From contig CAVZOC010000004.1 of the NCBI GenBank assembly GCA_963776855.1, forward strand, positions 310,001-374,000: DNA of 64,000 bases, written 5' to 3'. This document shows positions 48,984 to 57,490 of the stretch, one piece after another. Position 1 is the first letter of the stretch; each line of letters opens with the position of its first letter. The stretch comes from Jatrophihabitans sp963776855. GTDB lineage: Bacteria; Actinomycetota; Actinomycetes; Mycobacteriales; Jatrophihabitantaceae. Position numbers and translations under genes: made by a program. The notes beneath the pieces were generated by a model. The model searched no databases. It saw only the letters and a list, made by a program, of their open reading frames with translations, and was not told where the DNA came from.

Positions 48984-49264
48984 GGGCCGCACTGCATCTC
49001 CACCTGGGCCATGACGGTGTCACGCGAGACGCGCGTGACCAGCCCGACGAACCGGTTGCGGGCGGACTCCCGGTTGGTGGGTCCGGCCTCGGGTACCGGC
49101 GGGGCGTTCTCGGCCGCGAAGCGGGCCAGCTCCGCGCCGTCGATCACGCGCCGGCCGTTGGCGTCGGTCGTGGTGGCGACGCGGCCGCTGTCGGCCCACC
49201 GACGCAGGGAATCGTCACTGACCCCGAGCAGCTCGGCGGCCTCCCGGATCCGGTAGCTGCGCAT
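48860..49264 (-). CDS. HTH plus TOBE-domain molybdate-type regulator
   Basis: 134 residues. Helix-turn-helix of MerR/HTH_17 type at the N-terminus (IREAAELLGVSDDSLRRWADSG), then a single Mop/TOBE domain (SARNRFVGLVTRVSRDTVMAQV, STNVVVEV) that binds molybdate. A compact ModE-like regulator, likely repressing modABC when molybdate is high. Convergent with modBC and overlapping its end. ATG at 49264. Confidence 0.85.
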   Translation of the reverse strand: MRSYRIREAAELLGVSDDSLRRWADSGRVATTTDANGRRVIDGAELARFAAENAPPVPEAGPTNRESARNRFVGLVTRVSRDTVMAQVEMQCGPYRVVSLMSREAADELGLEPGVTAVASVKSTNVVVEVSSPG

Positions 49265-49331
49265 GGTCCGCGAGCCTAGCGATCGGCCCCGGGGACGTTA
49301 GGACGCCGCCGGGCGCGGCAAGATGACTGGC

Positions 49332-50471
49332 ATGGGCAGCGAGCTGTTCGATCCGCTCTTCGGGCGGACCGCCGTCGACGCAGCCCTCGACGCCCGCACC
49401 TGGCTGGCGACGCTGTGTGAGGTCGAGACCGCGCTGGCCCGGGCCTGCGCGCAGGCCGGGCTGGTGGAGCTGCCGGCGGCGCTGGAGATCGGCGGCGCCG
49501 CGGCGGAGCTCGGCGCCGGCGACCCGGGGTGGCTGGGCGCGGCCGCCGTGGCCGGGGGAAACCCGGTGATCCCGCTGGTGCAGCGGCTGCGCGAGACCGT
49601 GCGGGACCGGGCCGGCGAGGACGCCGCGGCCGCGGTCCACTTCGGTGCCACGAGCCAGGACATCCTCGACACCGCGACCGTGCTCATCGCCTCCCGGGCG
49701 CTCGGGGTGATCCTGGCCGACCTGCGCGAGGCGGCCGACCGCTGCGCCGACCTGGCCCACATCCACCGGGACACGCCGATGACCGGGCGGACGCTGCTGC
49801 AGCACGCCGTGCCGACCACCTTCGGATTGCTCGCCGCCACCTGGGGGCGCGGGCTGGACCGGGCCGTCGCCGGCCTCGAACGGTGCCGCGACGCGTTGCC
49901 GGCGCAGCTCGGCGGCGCGGCCGGCACGCTGGCCGGTTGGCAGCCCCGCGGCCTCGACGTGCAGCTGGCCTTCGCCGAGGAGCTCGACCTGGCCGTGCCG
50001 GACGGCGTCTGGCACGCCGAGCGCGGCGTCATCACCGAGCTGGCCGGGGCGCTGGGGACCGCGGCCGCCGCCGTGGCCAAGGCCGCCGGTGACGTGGTGC
50101 TGCTGGCGCAGACCGAGGTGGGCGAGGTGACCGAGGGGCGCCCCGGCGGCTCGTCCGCCATGCCGCACAAGCGCAACCCGATCGCTGCGGTCACCGCCCG
50201 CGCCGGGGCCGCGGAGGCGCCGAGCCACGTGGCGGCGCTGCTGGCCGCCGCCGCCCCGGAGCTGCAGCGCGGCGCCGGCCCGTGGCATGCCGAGTGGACG
50301 CCGTTGACCCAGCTGCTGCGCTCGGTCGGCGGGGCCGCGTCACGGCTGCGGACGAGCCTGGCCGATCTGCGGGTCGACTTCGACGCGATGATGCGCAATC
50401 TCGGCGACGATGCGATCGTGCTCGGACACGCCGGCGATCTGGTCGACAGCTATCTGAGGGGGCGTCGCTGA
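49332..50471 (+). CDS. pcaB: 3-carboxy-cis,cis-muconate cycloisomerase (PcaB)
   Basis: 379 residues of the fumarase/aspartase superfamily. The GSSAMPHKRNP signature with its catalytic Ser loop, FGATSQDILDT and LLQHAVPTTFG identify the cycloisomerase subfamily. It converts 3-carboxymuconate to 4-carboxymuconolactone in protocatechuate breakdown. ATG at 49332 has CAAGAT 7 nt upstream. Stop overlaps the pcaDC start (TGATG). Confidence 0.93.
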   Translation: MGSELFDPLFGRTAVDAALDARTWLATLCEVETALARACAQAGLVELPAALEIGGAAAELGAGDPGWLGAAAVAGGNPVIPLVQRLRETVRDRAGEDAAAAVHFGATSQDILDTATVLIASRALGVILADLREAADRCADLAHIHRDTPMTGRTLLQHAVPTTFGLLAATWGRGLDRAVAGLERCRDALPAQLGGAAGTLAGWQPRGLDVQLAFAEELDLAVPDGVWHAERGVITELAGALGTAAAAVAKAAGDVVLLAQTEVGEVTEGRPGGSSAMPHKRNPIAAVTARAGAAEAPSHVAALLAAAAPELQRGAGPWHAEWTPLTQLLRSVGGAASRLRTSLADLRVDFDAMMRNLGDDAIVLGHAGDLVDSYLRGRR

Positions 50472-51643
50472 TGCCGGACGCTGCTCGCCTGGCCGTACGG
50501 GAGGACGGGGTCGCCGACGGCGCGCCGCTGGTGCTGCTGAACTCCGTCGGCTCCACCACCGACATGTGGTCGCCCTGCCTCGCGCCGCTGGCCGAGCGGT
50601 TCCGGGTGGTGCGCATCGACCACCGGGGCCACGGCGACTCGGCGCCCGCCGCCGGGGAGGCGACCGTGGCGGCGCTGGCCGAGGAGGTCGTCACCACGCT
50701 GGACGCCCTCGGGCTGGAGCGCGTCCACCTGGCCGGGCTGTCACTGGGCGGCATGGTGGGCATGCGGCTGGCGATCGACCACCCCGAGCGGGTGGGCCGG
50801 CTGGCGCTGTTCTGCACCTCGGCGTACCTGCCGCCGGCGGCGCAGTGGACCGAGCGAGCCGGCACGGTACGGGGCGGAGGCATGGCCGCGGTGGCCGACG
50901 CCGTCATCGCCCGCTGGGTCACCCCGGACCTCGCCGAGCGGGACCCGGCCCTGATGGCGCTCCTGCGCAAGGAGGTCGAGGCGGTCGATGCCGAGAGCTA
51001 CGCGCAGTGCTGCGAGGCGATCGCCGCGATGGACCTGCGGCCGGACCTGGCCCGCATCGGCTCCCCCACCCTCGCCGTCGGCGGCGCGGAGGACCCGGCC
51101 ACGCCGATCGAGCACCAGCAGGCGATCGTGGACGCCGTGCCCGGCTCGCGGCTGGCTGTGATCGACGGCGCGGCGCACGTGCCGACCTACGAGCGGCCCG
51201 GCGAGGTGGCGCGGTTGTTGCTGGACCACCTCGGCGAGGGCGGCTCGCTGGCCGCCGGCTTCGCCACGCGCCGCGCGGTGCTGGGCGAGGAATACGTCGA
51301 CGCCGCCGTCGCCCGGACCACCCCGCTCACGCGGCCGTTCCAGGACTTCATCACCCGCACGGCGTGGGGCGACGTCTGGACCCGCCCCGAGCTGACGCGG
51401 CCGGAGCGCTCGATCGCCACCCTGGCCGCGCTGGTGACGCTCGGCGCCGAGCACGAGCTGGCGCTGCACGTCCGCGCCGCCCGCCGCAACGGGCTCAGCG
51501 ACGAGCAGATCGTCGGCGTGCTGCACCACGTGGCCGTATACGCCGGCGTCCCCCGCGCCAACCGGGCGGTCGCGATCGCCCGCGACGTCCTCACCGAGAC
51601 CAGTGACCGACCGGACGCCCACCGACCCGAGGAGAAACCATGA
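50471..51643 (+). CDS. pcaL: Fused 3-oxoadipate enol-lactonase / 4-carboxymuconolactone decarboxylase (PcaDC)
   Basis: 390 residues. Residues 1-255 form the alpha/beta-hydrolase PcaD (IDHRGHGDSA, nucleophile GLSLGGMVG, His in GAAHVPTYERP). Residues about 262-380 form PcaC (RRAVLGEEYVDAA, DFITRTAWGDVWTRPEL, LHHVAVYAGVPRANRA). The fusion catalyses successive steps of the beta-ketoadipate pathway. Overlaps both neighbours; pcaGH, pcaIJ and the regulator are not here. Confidence 0.94.
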   Translation: MPDAARLAVREDGVADGAPLVLLNSVGSTTDMWSPCLAPLAERFRVVRIDHRGHGDSAPAAGEATVAALAEEVVTTLDALGLERVHLAGLSLGGMVGMRLAIDHPERVGRLALFCTSAYLPPAAQWTERAGTVRGGGMAAVADAVIARWVTPDLAERDPALMALLRKEVEAVDAESYAQCCEAIAAMDLRPDLARIGSPTLAVGGAEDPATPIEHQQAIVDAVPGSRLAVIDGAAHVPTYERPGEVARLLLDHLGEGGSLAAGFATRRAVLGEEYVDAAVARTTPLTRPFQDFITRTAWGDVWTRPELTRPERSIATLAALVTLGAEHELALHVRAARRNGLSDEQIVGVLHHVAVYAGVPRANRAVAIARDVLTETSDRPDAHRPEEKP

Positions 51644-52755
51644 CCCGATCCCTGCCCCCGTTCCGCGCCGACCACGTCGGCAGCCTGCTGCGCCCGAAGG
51701 CGCTGCTCGACGCCCGGGACGCCCACGCCACCGGCTCGCTGTCGGACGAAGAGCTGAAGGCCGCCGAGGACGACGCGATCCGCGACGTGGTGCGGATGCA
51801 GGAGGAGGTCGGCCTGCAGACCGCCACCGACGGCGAGTTCCGCCGCACCTCCTGGCACATGGACTTCATCTACTCGCTGCGCGGCATCTCGCAGACCGAC
51901 CAGAAGATCGAGGTCAAGATGCACAACGCCGCCGGCGACACGGCGTTCACCTCGGCGGCGCTGAAGGTCGACGGCAAGCTCGGTATCGACGGGCCGATCT
52001 TCGGCGACGCGTTCACCTTCCTGAAGAACACCGTCACCACCAACACCCCGAAACTGACGATCCCGTCGCCGAGCATGGTCCACTACCGCGGCGGCGCCGC
52101 TGCCATCGACCCGGCCGTCTACCCGGACGAGGACGCCTTCTGGGACGACCTCTCCGCGGCCTACGCCGACCAGGTACAGGCGATGGCCGACCTCGGCTGC
52201 ACCTACCTGCAGCTGGACGACACCAGCCTCGCCTACCTCAACGACCCGGCGCAGCGGGCCCAGCTGGCCGAGCAGGGTCGCGACGCCGAGCACCAGCACG
52301 AGCGCTACATCCGGCAGATCAACGCCGCGATCTCCGGGCGGCCCGAGTCGCTGCGCGTCACCACCCACATGTGCCGCGGCAACTACCGCTCGTCGTGGGC
52401 CGCCGAGGGCAGCTACGACTTCGTCGCCGAGGCCCTGTTCAGCCAGCTCGACGTCGACGGGTTCTTCCTGGAGTACGACGACGCCCGCTCCGGCGGCTTC
52501 GAGCCCCTGCGCTTCGTCCCCGAGGGCAAGCAGGTCGTTCTCGGCCTCGTCACCACCAAGTCGCCGCAGCTGGAGTCCAAGGACAACCTCAAGCGCCGCA
52601 TCGAGGAGGCGTCCCAGTACGTCCCCCTCGAGCAGCTGTGCCTATCGCCCCAGTGCGGCTTCTCTTCCACTGTCGAGGGCAACAACCTCACCCAGGACGA
52701 GCAGCGGGCCAAGCTCGCCCTTCTCGTCGAGACCGCCGCGGAGGTCTGGGGCTGA
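51640..52755 (+). CDS. MetE-like cobalamin-independent methionine synthase family enzyme
   Basis: 371 residues, the zinc barrel half of MetE only. Zinc ligands appear as THMCRGN (His and Cys), LEYD (Glu) and LSPQCGFSS (Cys). ATG overlaps the pcaDC stop by ATGA. It may transfer methyl groups from a methylated aromatic or folate donor. The coupling to a protocatechuate operon hints at O-demethylation or carbon-flow of methoxylated aromatics; this is inference. Confidence 0.8.
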   Translation: MTRSLPPFRADHVGSLLRPKALLDARDAHATGSLSDEELKAAEDDAIRDVVRMQEEVGLQTATDGEFRRTSWHMDFIYSLRGISQTDQKIEVKMHNAAGDTAFTSAALKVDGKLGIDGPIFGDAFTFLKNTVTTNTPKLTIPSPSMVHYRGGAAAIDPAVYPDEDAFWDDLSAAYADQVQAMADLGCTYLQLDDTSLAYLNDPAQRAQLAEQGRDAEHQHERYIRQINAAISGRPESLRVTTHMCRGNYRSSWAAEGSYDFVAEALFSQLDVDGFFLEYDDARSGGFEPLRFVPEGKQVVLGLVTTKSPQLESKDNLKRRIEEASQYVPLEQLCLSPQCGFSSTVEGNNLTQDEQRAKLALLVETAAEVWG

Positions 52756-52756
52756 T

Positions 52757-52786
52757 TTGGAACTGCTCGACCTCGTTCGGTAGTGT
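52757..52786 (+). promoter_or_regulatory. Promoter of the initiator tRNA gene
   Basis: TTGGAA (52757-52762), 18 bases, TAGTGT (52781-52786), 12 nt before the tRNA. A weak but correctly spaced housekeeping promoter. Confidence 0.55.
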
Positions 52787-52798
52787 TGGTTCTACCGA

Positions 52799-52872
52799 CG
52801 CGGGGTGGAGCAGCTCGGTAGCTCGCTGGGCTCATAACCCAGAGGTCGTAGGTTCAAATCCTACCCCCGCTA
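52799..52872 (+). tRNA. Initiator tRNA-Met (CAU)
   Basis: Full cloverleaf: acceptor stem CGCGGGG/CCCCGC, D arm, anticodon CAU, T arm GTAGG/CCTAC with TTCAAAT loop. Three G-C pairs in the anticodon stem (GGG...CCC) and an unpaired first base (C with T opposite) are initiator hallmarks. CCA is not encoded. Such tRNAs are common integrase targets, and accessory DNA starts right after it. Confidence 0.95.
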
Positions 52873-52877
52873 CAACG

Positions 52878-52914
52878 ACGAAGGCCCCGGATTCCGGGGC
52901 CTTCGTTCATTTTA
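52878..52914 (+). terminator. Intrinsic terminator of the tRNA gene
   Basis: 13-bp GC-rich stem (ACGAAGGCCCCGG and complement), ATT loop, then TCATTTTAG. Begins 6 bases after the tRNA end. Confidence 0.9.
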
Positions 52915-53017
52915 GAAGATCGCGACAGTCGATCTTGAACCAGCGAATGACCGGCAAATGACCGTCAGGCCCGCGCCGGTCCAGGCCTACTCGGGCCGGT
53001 GCTGAAAGACTCTGGCC

Positions 53018-53558
53018 GTGACCCTGGCGAGCAAAGAGGCCGAGCGGGCGGAGCTGCACAAGACGATCTGGCGGATCGCGAACGACCTGCGCGGCAGCGT
53101 CGACGGGTGGGACTTCAAGAGCTACGTGCTCGGGATGCTGTTCTATCGGTTCATCAGCGAGAACCTGACGCGGCCTACCCGAACGAGCAGGAGCGCGCCG
53201 CGGGCTACGCTGGCTTCGACTACGCCAGGCTGCCCGACGCCGATGCCGAGTTCGGCCGGAGCTCTACCGTCGGGGAGAAGGGCTTCTACATCCTGCCGTC
53301 GGACCTGTTCGCCAACGTCCGGACCCGTGCGCGACATGACCCGGAGCTCAACGAGACGCTCGCCAAGTCTTCATGCACATCGAGGCGTCGGCGCTCGGCA
53401 CGGCCAGCGAGGACGACTTCAAGGGCCTTTTCGACGACATCGACGTCAACAGCACCAAGCTCGGGCCAACGGTCGCTAAGCGCAACGAGAGGGTCGTCAA
53501 GTTGCTCGACGCGATCGGCGACCTGAACTTGGGCACGTACGCCGATCACACGCGGAAC
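53018..53558 (+). pseudogene. hsdM: Type I restriction-modification HsdM, truncated and frameshifted
   Basis: N-terminal part only. Frame one reads ELHKTIWRIANDLRGSVDGWDF, frame two GFDYARLPDADAEFGRSS and GEKGFYILPSDLFANV, frame three IEASALGTASEDDFKGLFDDID. Two frameshifts (near 53170 and 53370) and loss of the catalytic NPPY part leave a relic that stops where another gene's DNA begins at about 53558. No hsdS or hsdR is seen nearby. Confidence 0.75.
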
Positions 53559-53885
53559 GTGCCTATACCGATCTCGCCGTAACCGGCACCCGGGGTCATG
53601 ATCCAGTGCAGGATGCTCGGCCGGTGCGGACGTACCGGGTGAGGTCCGCGTCGAACAGCGTGCACATCGTCCCGGCGCGGCCCCTCGTGCCCTCGACGGG
53701 CAACCCGAACTACTCGACGATTGTGGAGCGGGCGCCGTCGGCGCAGAGCAGGTAACGGCTGCGAACCGTGTATCCGACACCCGACAACCGATCGCGCAGC
53801 GCGCCGGTGACGCCCTCGTCGTCCTGCACATGCGACAGGTACCCGGTGTTGAATGCGATGTCCGCCCCCGCGGCCGCATTCTTTT
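53549..53885 (-). pseudogene. FAD-dependent monooxygenase fragment
   Basis: Similarity to PheA/TfdB-type FAD hydroxylases: YTVRSRYLLCADGARSTIVE is the second half of the FAD-binding domain, then an in-frame TAG, then FGLPVEGTRGRAGTMCTLFD and, in another frame, RPSILHWIMTPGAGYGEIG. The gene is internal only, with both ends missing and at least one stop plus one frameshift. It directly abuts the hsdM relic. Confidence 0.65.
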
Positions 53886-53909
53886 GTTTTGCGTCTGACT
53901 TCGCGATAG

Positions 53910-54205
53910 AGATCGGCGTGTCTATCAAGCAACATCCGGCGGGTTCTCCGACCGTTCTCGGAGGATCTGATCATGACCGAACTCGACCGTGGAACCGACC
54001 GCGCCGGCCGGCGCTCGAAGCGGTTCCTCTCGCCGTCGCAGAAGTACGAGATCTGGCTGCAGCTGGTCCGGCAGGAGGTGACGATCGCCGAGGCGGCCGC
54101 GGCCGAGCACGTGGACCGCTCGACGATCATGCGCATCCGCACGGTCGCCAAGGACGGTGCTCTGGCCGCGCTCGCGGCGTCCACACCGGGGGGCCCGCAA
54201 CGGCG
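53910..54205 (+). mobile_element. Truncated insertion-sequence transposase (orfA-like)
   Basis: From ATG 53973 a 75-residue helix-turn-helix protein (RFLSPSQKYEIWLQLVRQ, EHVDRSTIMRIRTVAKDGAL) typical of the first ORF of IS3-like elements. It breaks off after AALAASTPGG and the DDE-integrase ORF is absent. The AT-richer 53880-53940 stretch may be the IS left end. Confidence 0.6.
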
Positions 54206-54366
54206 AGCCATAGTCACAGGCGGTTCGGGGGTCACGTAGCCCACGCCCTGGTAGCTGCGCGGCCGGCCCGCCGGCGCAGTGCCGGTCCCGGTACCGGGAC
54301 GGTGCGGCCGCAGGCCGAGGGATGTTGCGGACACAGGGCCGCGCACACGATGCTGGCGAAGTGCCT

Positions 54367-55002
54367 GTGACCCGCCGCGAACCGATCCCGTTCGTCTACC
54401 GACTGGTGATGCTCGTCGCCGGCCCGCTCCTTCGCTGGTGGGGTCGCTTGGAGGTGATCGGCGCGGCCGCCGTCCCGGACCGGGGCGGGGTGCTGGTCAT
54501 CGCCAACCACGACAGCATGTGGGACCCGGTCGCCGTGGGGGTGGCAGCACCGAACCGGCAGATCCGCGCGCTGGCGAAGGCATCGTTGTGGCACAACCCG
54601 GTGCTGTCATGGGTGCTGCGCCGAATGGGCCAGATCCCGATCGAGCGCGGGCGGGCCGACCTCGCGGCGATGTCCCTCGCGGTCGACGCGCTGACCGGCG
54701 GCGGGTGCGTGGGCATGTTCCCGGAGGGCACCCGTTCCATGGGCAGGACGCTGCGCCCGCTCAGCGGGGCCGGCCGCTTGGCGCAGGCCGTCCCCGACGC
54801 CGCGCTCGTCTGCGTCGCCGTGCGGGGCGTGGTGGACATCGCCCGGTTCCCGCGGCGCCCGCGCGTGCAGGTGGAGTTCTTCCGGCCGGACGGTGTCGAG
54901 CCCCGCTCGGAACACAGCGCGATCGGGCTGTCGCGCGAGCTGATGCGCCAGGTGCGTGCCCGCGCCCCGCACGCGGTCGCGGGCCGCCGCACACCTTCGT
55001 GA
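54367..55002 (+). CDS. Lysophospholipid acyltransferase (PlsC-type)
   Basis: 211 residues. NHDSMWD (the H-x4-D acyltransferase motif), FPEGTRS and a membrane-associated N-terminal helix. It adds an acyl chain to a lysophosphatidate or related acceptor. It is one of the few intact-looking genes in this relic region; the N-terminus lies in a patch with no ribosome site, so GTG 54367 or 54361 is uncertain. The C-terminus may be replaced, as HYR-domain sequence begins near 54993. Confidence 0.72.
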   Translation: MTRREPIPFVYRLVMLVAGPLLRWWGRLEVIGAAAVPDRGGVLVIANHDSMWDPVAVGVAAPNRQIRALAKASLWHNPVLSWVLRRMGQIPIERGRADLAAMSLAVDALTGGGCVGMFPEGTRSMGRTLRPLSGAGRLAQAVPDAALVCVAVRGVVDIARFPRRPRVQVEFFRPDGVEPRSEHSAIGLSRELMRQVRARAPHAVAGRRTPS

Positions 55003-55099
55003 TCGGTGCCCACCCCCAGGGCGTGTCCTGCACCGCCGAGGACGCAGCCGGCAACACCACAGGCGTCACGCTCGGCGTCACCGTCCAGGACACGTGCTC
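54993..55099 (+). pseudogene. HYR-domain fragment
   Basis: Reads TFVIGAHPQGVSCTAEDAAG and NTTGVTLGVTVQDTC, the C-terminal half of an HYR (immunoglobulin-like, extracellular) domain. No start codon or signal peptide remains. It overlaps the end of the PlsC gene. Confidence 0.45.
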
Positions 55100-55131
55100 G
55101 ACGGGTCTGTCCGCTCTTGAGATCGCGGCTC

Positions 55132-55480
55132 TCATGCTCGTCGCGGCACTCGCAGGGTGTAGCCGACGCCGCGGACGGTGTGGATCAGCGGTGGGTCAGT
55201 GACGTCGATCTTCTTTCGGAGGGAGGAGATGTAGGACTCGACGATTTTGGTGTCGCCGGTGAAGTCGTAGCTCCAGACGTGGTCGATGATCTGGTGCTTC
55301 GATAGGACGTGTTCGGCATTGGTCATCAGGTAGCGCAGCAGCGCGAATTCGGTGGGTCGGAGGCCGATGATGCTGCTGCCGCGGTGCACCTCGTGTCAGT
55401 CGTCGTCGAGTTCGAGGTCGCCGAAGCGCAGCGCTGCTGGGTCCCCGGCGCTGATCGCTGCGCCCAGCGGGTCCGTCGTC
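55132..55480 (-). pseudogene. OmpR-type response regulator DNA-binding domain, remnant
   Basis: LRPTEFALLRYLMTNAEHVLSK plus KIVESYISSLRKKID and HTVRGVGYTLR are the winged helix of an OmpR-family regulator. The linker (LRFGDLELDDD) precedes an in-frame TGA, and the receiver domain is absent. Relic. Confidence 0.7.
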
Positions 55481-55487
55481 TCGGTCC

Positions 55488-56873
55488 GGGGCGACGCTGC
55501 CCTGGACGTACGGCATGCCCGCTCGCACCGACGGGTCACGCTGCCTGCCGGCTACGTCGCCGAGCACGTCCAGCTCGGCTACGCCACCACGGTGCACGCC
55601 GCGCAGGGGCAGACCGTCGACACCAGCCACACCGTCCTGAGCGGCACCGAGTCCCGGCAACTGCTCTACGTCGCGGTCACCCGCGGCCGGCGCGAGAACC
55701 ACCTATACCTCGACATCACCATCCCAGGTGACGACGCCACCATGACCATGGACACCCAACGGCCGTCCACCGCAATCGAGGTGCTCACCAGAGTGATCGA
55801 GCGAGACGACTCCGCCGCCTCGGCCACCACCGCCAGCCGTCAGGAGCGTGACCCCGTCCCGCTGCTGGGCAAGGCGTGCGCGGAGTACCTCGACGCCCTC
55901 ACGGTGGCCGGCGAATCGATGCTCGGCACAGCCGGCCTGGCCACGGTAGCCACGCAGGCGGAGGAGGCCGTCCCCGGCATCAGCGACTGGCCCATGGCCC
56001 GCCCTCCATGCCCAGTTGCAGCGGGTCGCGCTCAACGGTGACGCGCCGGGCCGACTACTGCGGGAGGAGGCCGTCCTCGTCCGCCGCGACCACTCCCGCG
56101 ACCTCGCGGCGGTGCTTGCGAATCGGATCGAGGTCCGCGATCGCGGGGACGGACCGCTCCCCTGGCTGCCGCCGGTCCCACGCCAGCTCGCCGAGGACGA
56201 CTTCTCGCGCCGCTACTTCGACCGGCGCGCCGAACTCATCGAACGCCACGGCGCCGCGATCCGCGCAGGCGCCAGCACGTGGACCGAACAGACCGCGCCC
56301 GCCTGGGCCGTCCCGACGCTGCACGAGCCGGACCTCACCCGTGACCTGGCGATCTGGCGCACCGCCCACGAGGTCGCCGACGCCGACCGGCGCCCGACCG
56401 GCCCGCCCACGTCCGGGGTCAGGGGCGGCTACCAGCAACACCGGCTGGACCACCGCGTCACCGACGCCGGCGCGATGCCGGCGAAGGCCCAGGCGCGCAT
56501 CGCCCAAGTCGGCGAGCCGCTCCATCCCGGCCTCACCGCCGACCCGCACTGGCCAACGCTGGCCCAGCAGCTTCATGCCGCCGACAGCGAGGGCGTGCCC
56601 GCCGCCGACCTGCATCGCATCGCCACGGCGCGGCCGCTGCCGATCGACGAACCCGCATCGGCGTTGGCGTACCGGCTCGTCGACGCCGTCGGTGACCGCA
56701 CGCCCGCGGCACGCACCCCGCAGGCGACCACGAGACCGACCACCCAGAGGGACGCGCCGCCGGCGCCCACCGTCCGCCGCCCGTACGAACCGCCGCGTCC
56801 GGCTGCGTCGACGCCGCCGCCCGACTACGCCCGGATCTTCGGCTCGCAACCGCGGCCGGTCCCCCGCCGCTAG
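55488..56873 (+). pseudogene. MobF/TraA-type relaxase-helicase, C-terminal part, frameshifted
   Basis: Starts inside a helicase domain (EHVQLGYATTVHAAQGQTVD and SRQLLYVAVTRGRRENHLY are RecD-type motifs V and VI). Frame shifts at about 56000, where TGGCCC is duplicated as TGGCCCATGGCCC, then continues as QRVALNGDAPGRLL to a Pro-rich tail ending at 56873. The N-terminal relaxase domain with its tyrosines is missing, so conjugation is not expected from this gene. Confidence 0.72.
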
Positions 56874-56980
56874 CCACCGTCGGGACGACCGGTCGCGCCC
56901 GGCGCGGCCGATCGAGGCAAAGGTGCTTGCTCTACTCCGGTCCGGACGCAGGACCGCGCCCGCAGCCGAGGAGGCCCACC

Positions 56981-57202
56981 ATGACGACCACCGAGAACCA
57001 CCCGATCCCCACCCCGCCCACCGACCGGCTCCTGACGGTCGAGGACCTGGGCGCCTACCTCGGCGTCTCGAAGGACTTCATCTACGACCAGGTACGCAAC
57101 GGTCGGCTGCTGGCGATCCGCATCGCCCGCCAGCTGCGCTTCCGCCCGCCCGACGTCGAGGCGTTCATCGACGCCAACACCATCACCGACATCGACCTCT
57201 AG
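56981..57202 (+). CDS. Excisionase-like helix-turn-helix protein (HTH_17)
   Basis: 73 residues. LTVEDLGAYLGVSKDFIYDQVRNGRL followed by RIARQLRFRPPDVEAFI is the excisionase/AlpA HTH. GAGGAGG lies 5 nt before the ATG. In actinobacterial integrative elements this protein usually sits directly next to the integrase; here AbiE separates them. Probably the recombination directionality factor. Confidence 0.85.
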   Translation: MTTTENHPIPTPPTDRLLTVEDLGAYLGVSKDFIYDQVRNGRLLAIRIARQLRFRPPDVEAFIDANTITDIDL

Positions 57203-57211
57203 CCTGAACCG

Positions 57212-57490
57212 GTGGCGATCCCGGAGACCGACCTGTTCCGCATCCGGCAATGGGCCGAGCAGCGCGTTCCGAAGGACCTCTGGCCGGAGCTGAAGGTCGA
57301 GGCCGATGTCGAGCCCCGTCACGTCACCATCGTCGAGGTACGACCGCCCTGGGACGGGCGCGGCCAGCACACCCGCTTCCCGATCGCGCGCCTGCGCTAC
57401 ACCGCCGCGACCGGACTGTGGTCGCTCTACTGGCGAGACCGCAACCTCAAGTTCCACGAGTACGACCGGACGCGGCCGACGAAGAACGTG
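57212..57490 (+). CDS. DUF3024 protein, C-terminally truncated
   Basis: Residues 1 to about 93 (QWAEQRVPKDLWPELKVEAD, SLYWRDRNLKFHEYD) match DUF3024. After RPTKNVQ family similarity stops and the open frame runs on to 57778 as the antisense of AbiEii, so the last residues are lost. 9 nt after the excisionase stop, so likely co-transcribed. Function unknown. Confidence 0.6.

Noticed and set aside
55100..55202. A membrane helix (LEIAALMLVAALAG) after the HYR fragment as a protein anchor
   Set aside because: It is the complement of the OmpR-type winged-helix coding strand, so the hydrophobic stretch is likely accidental.
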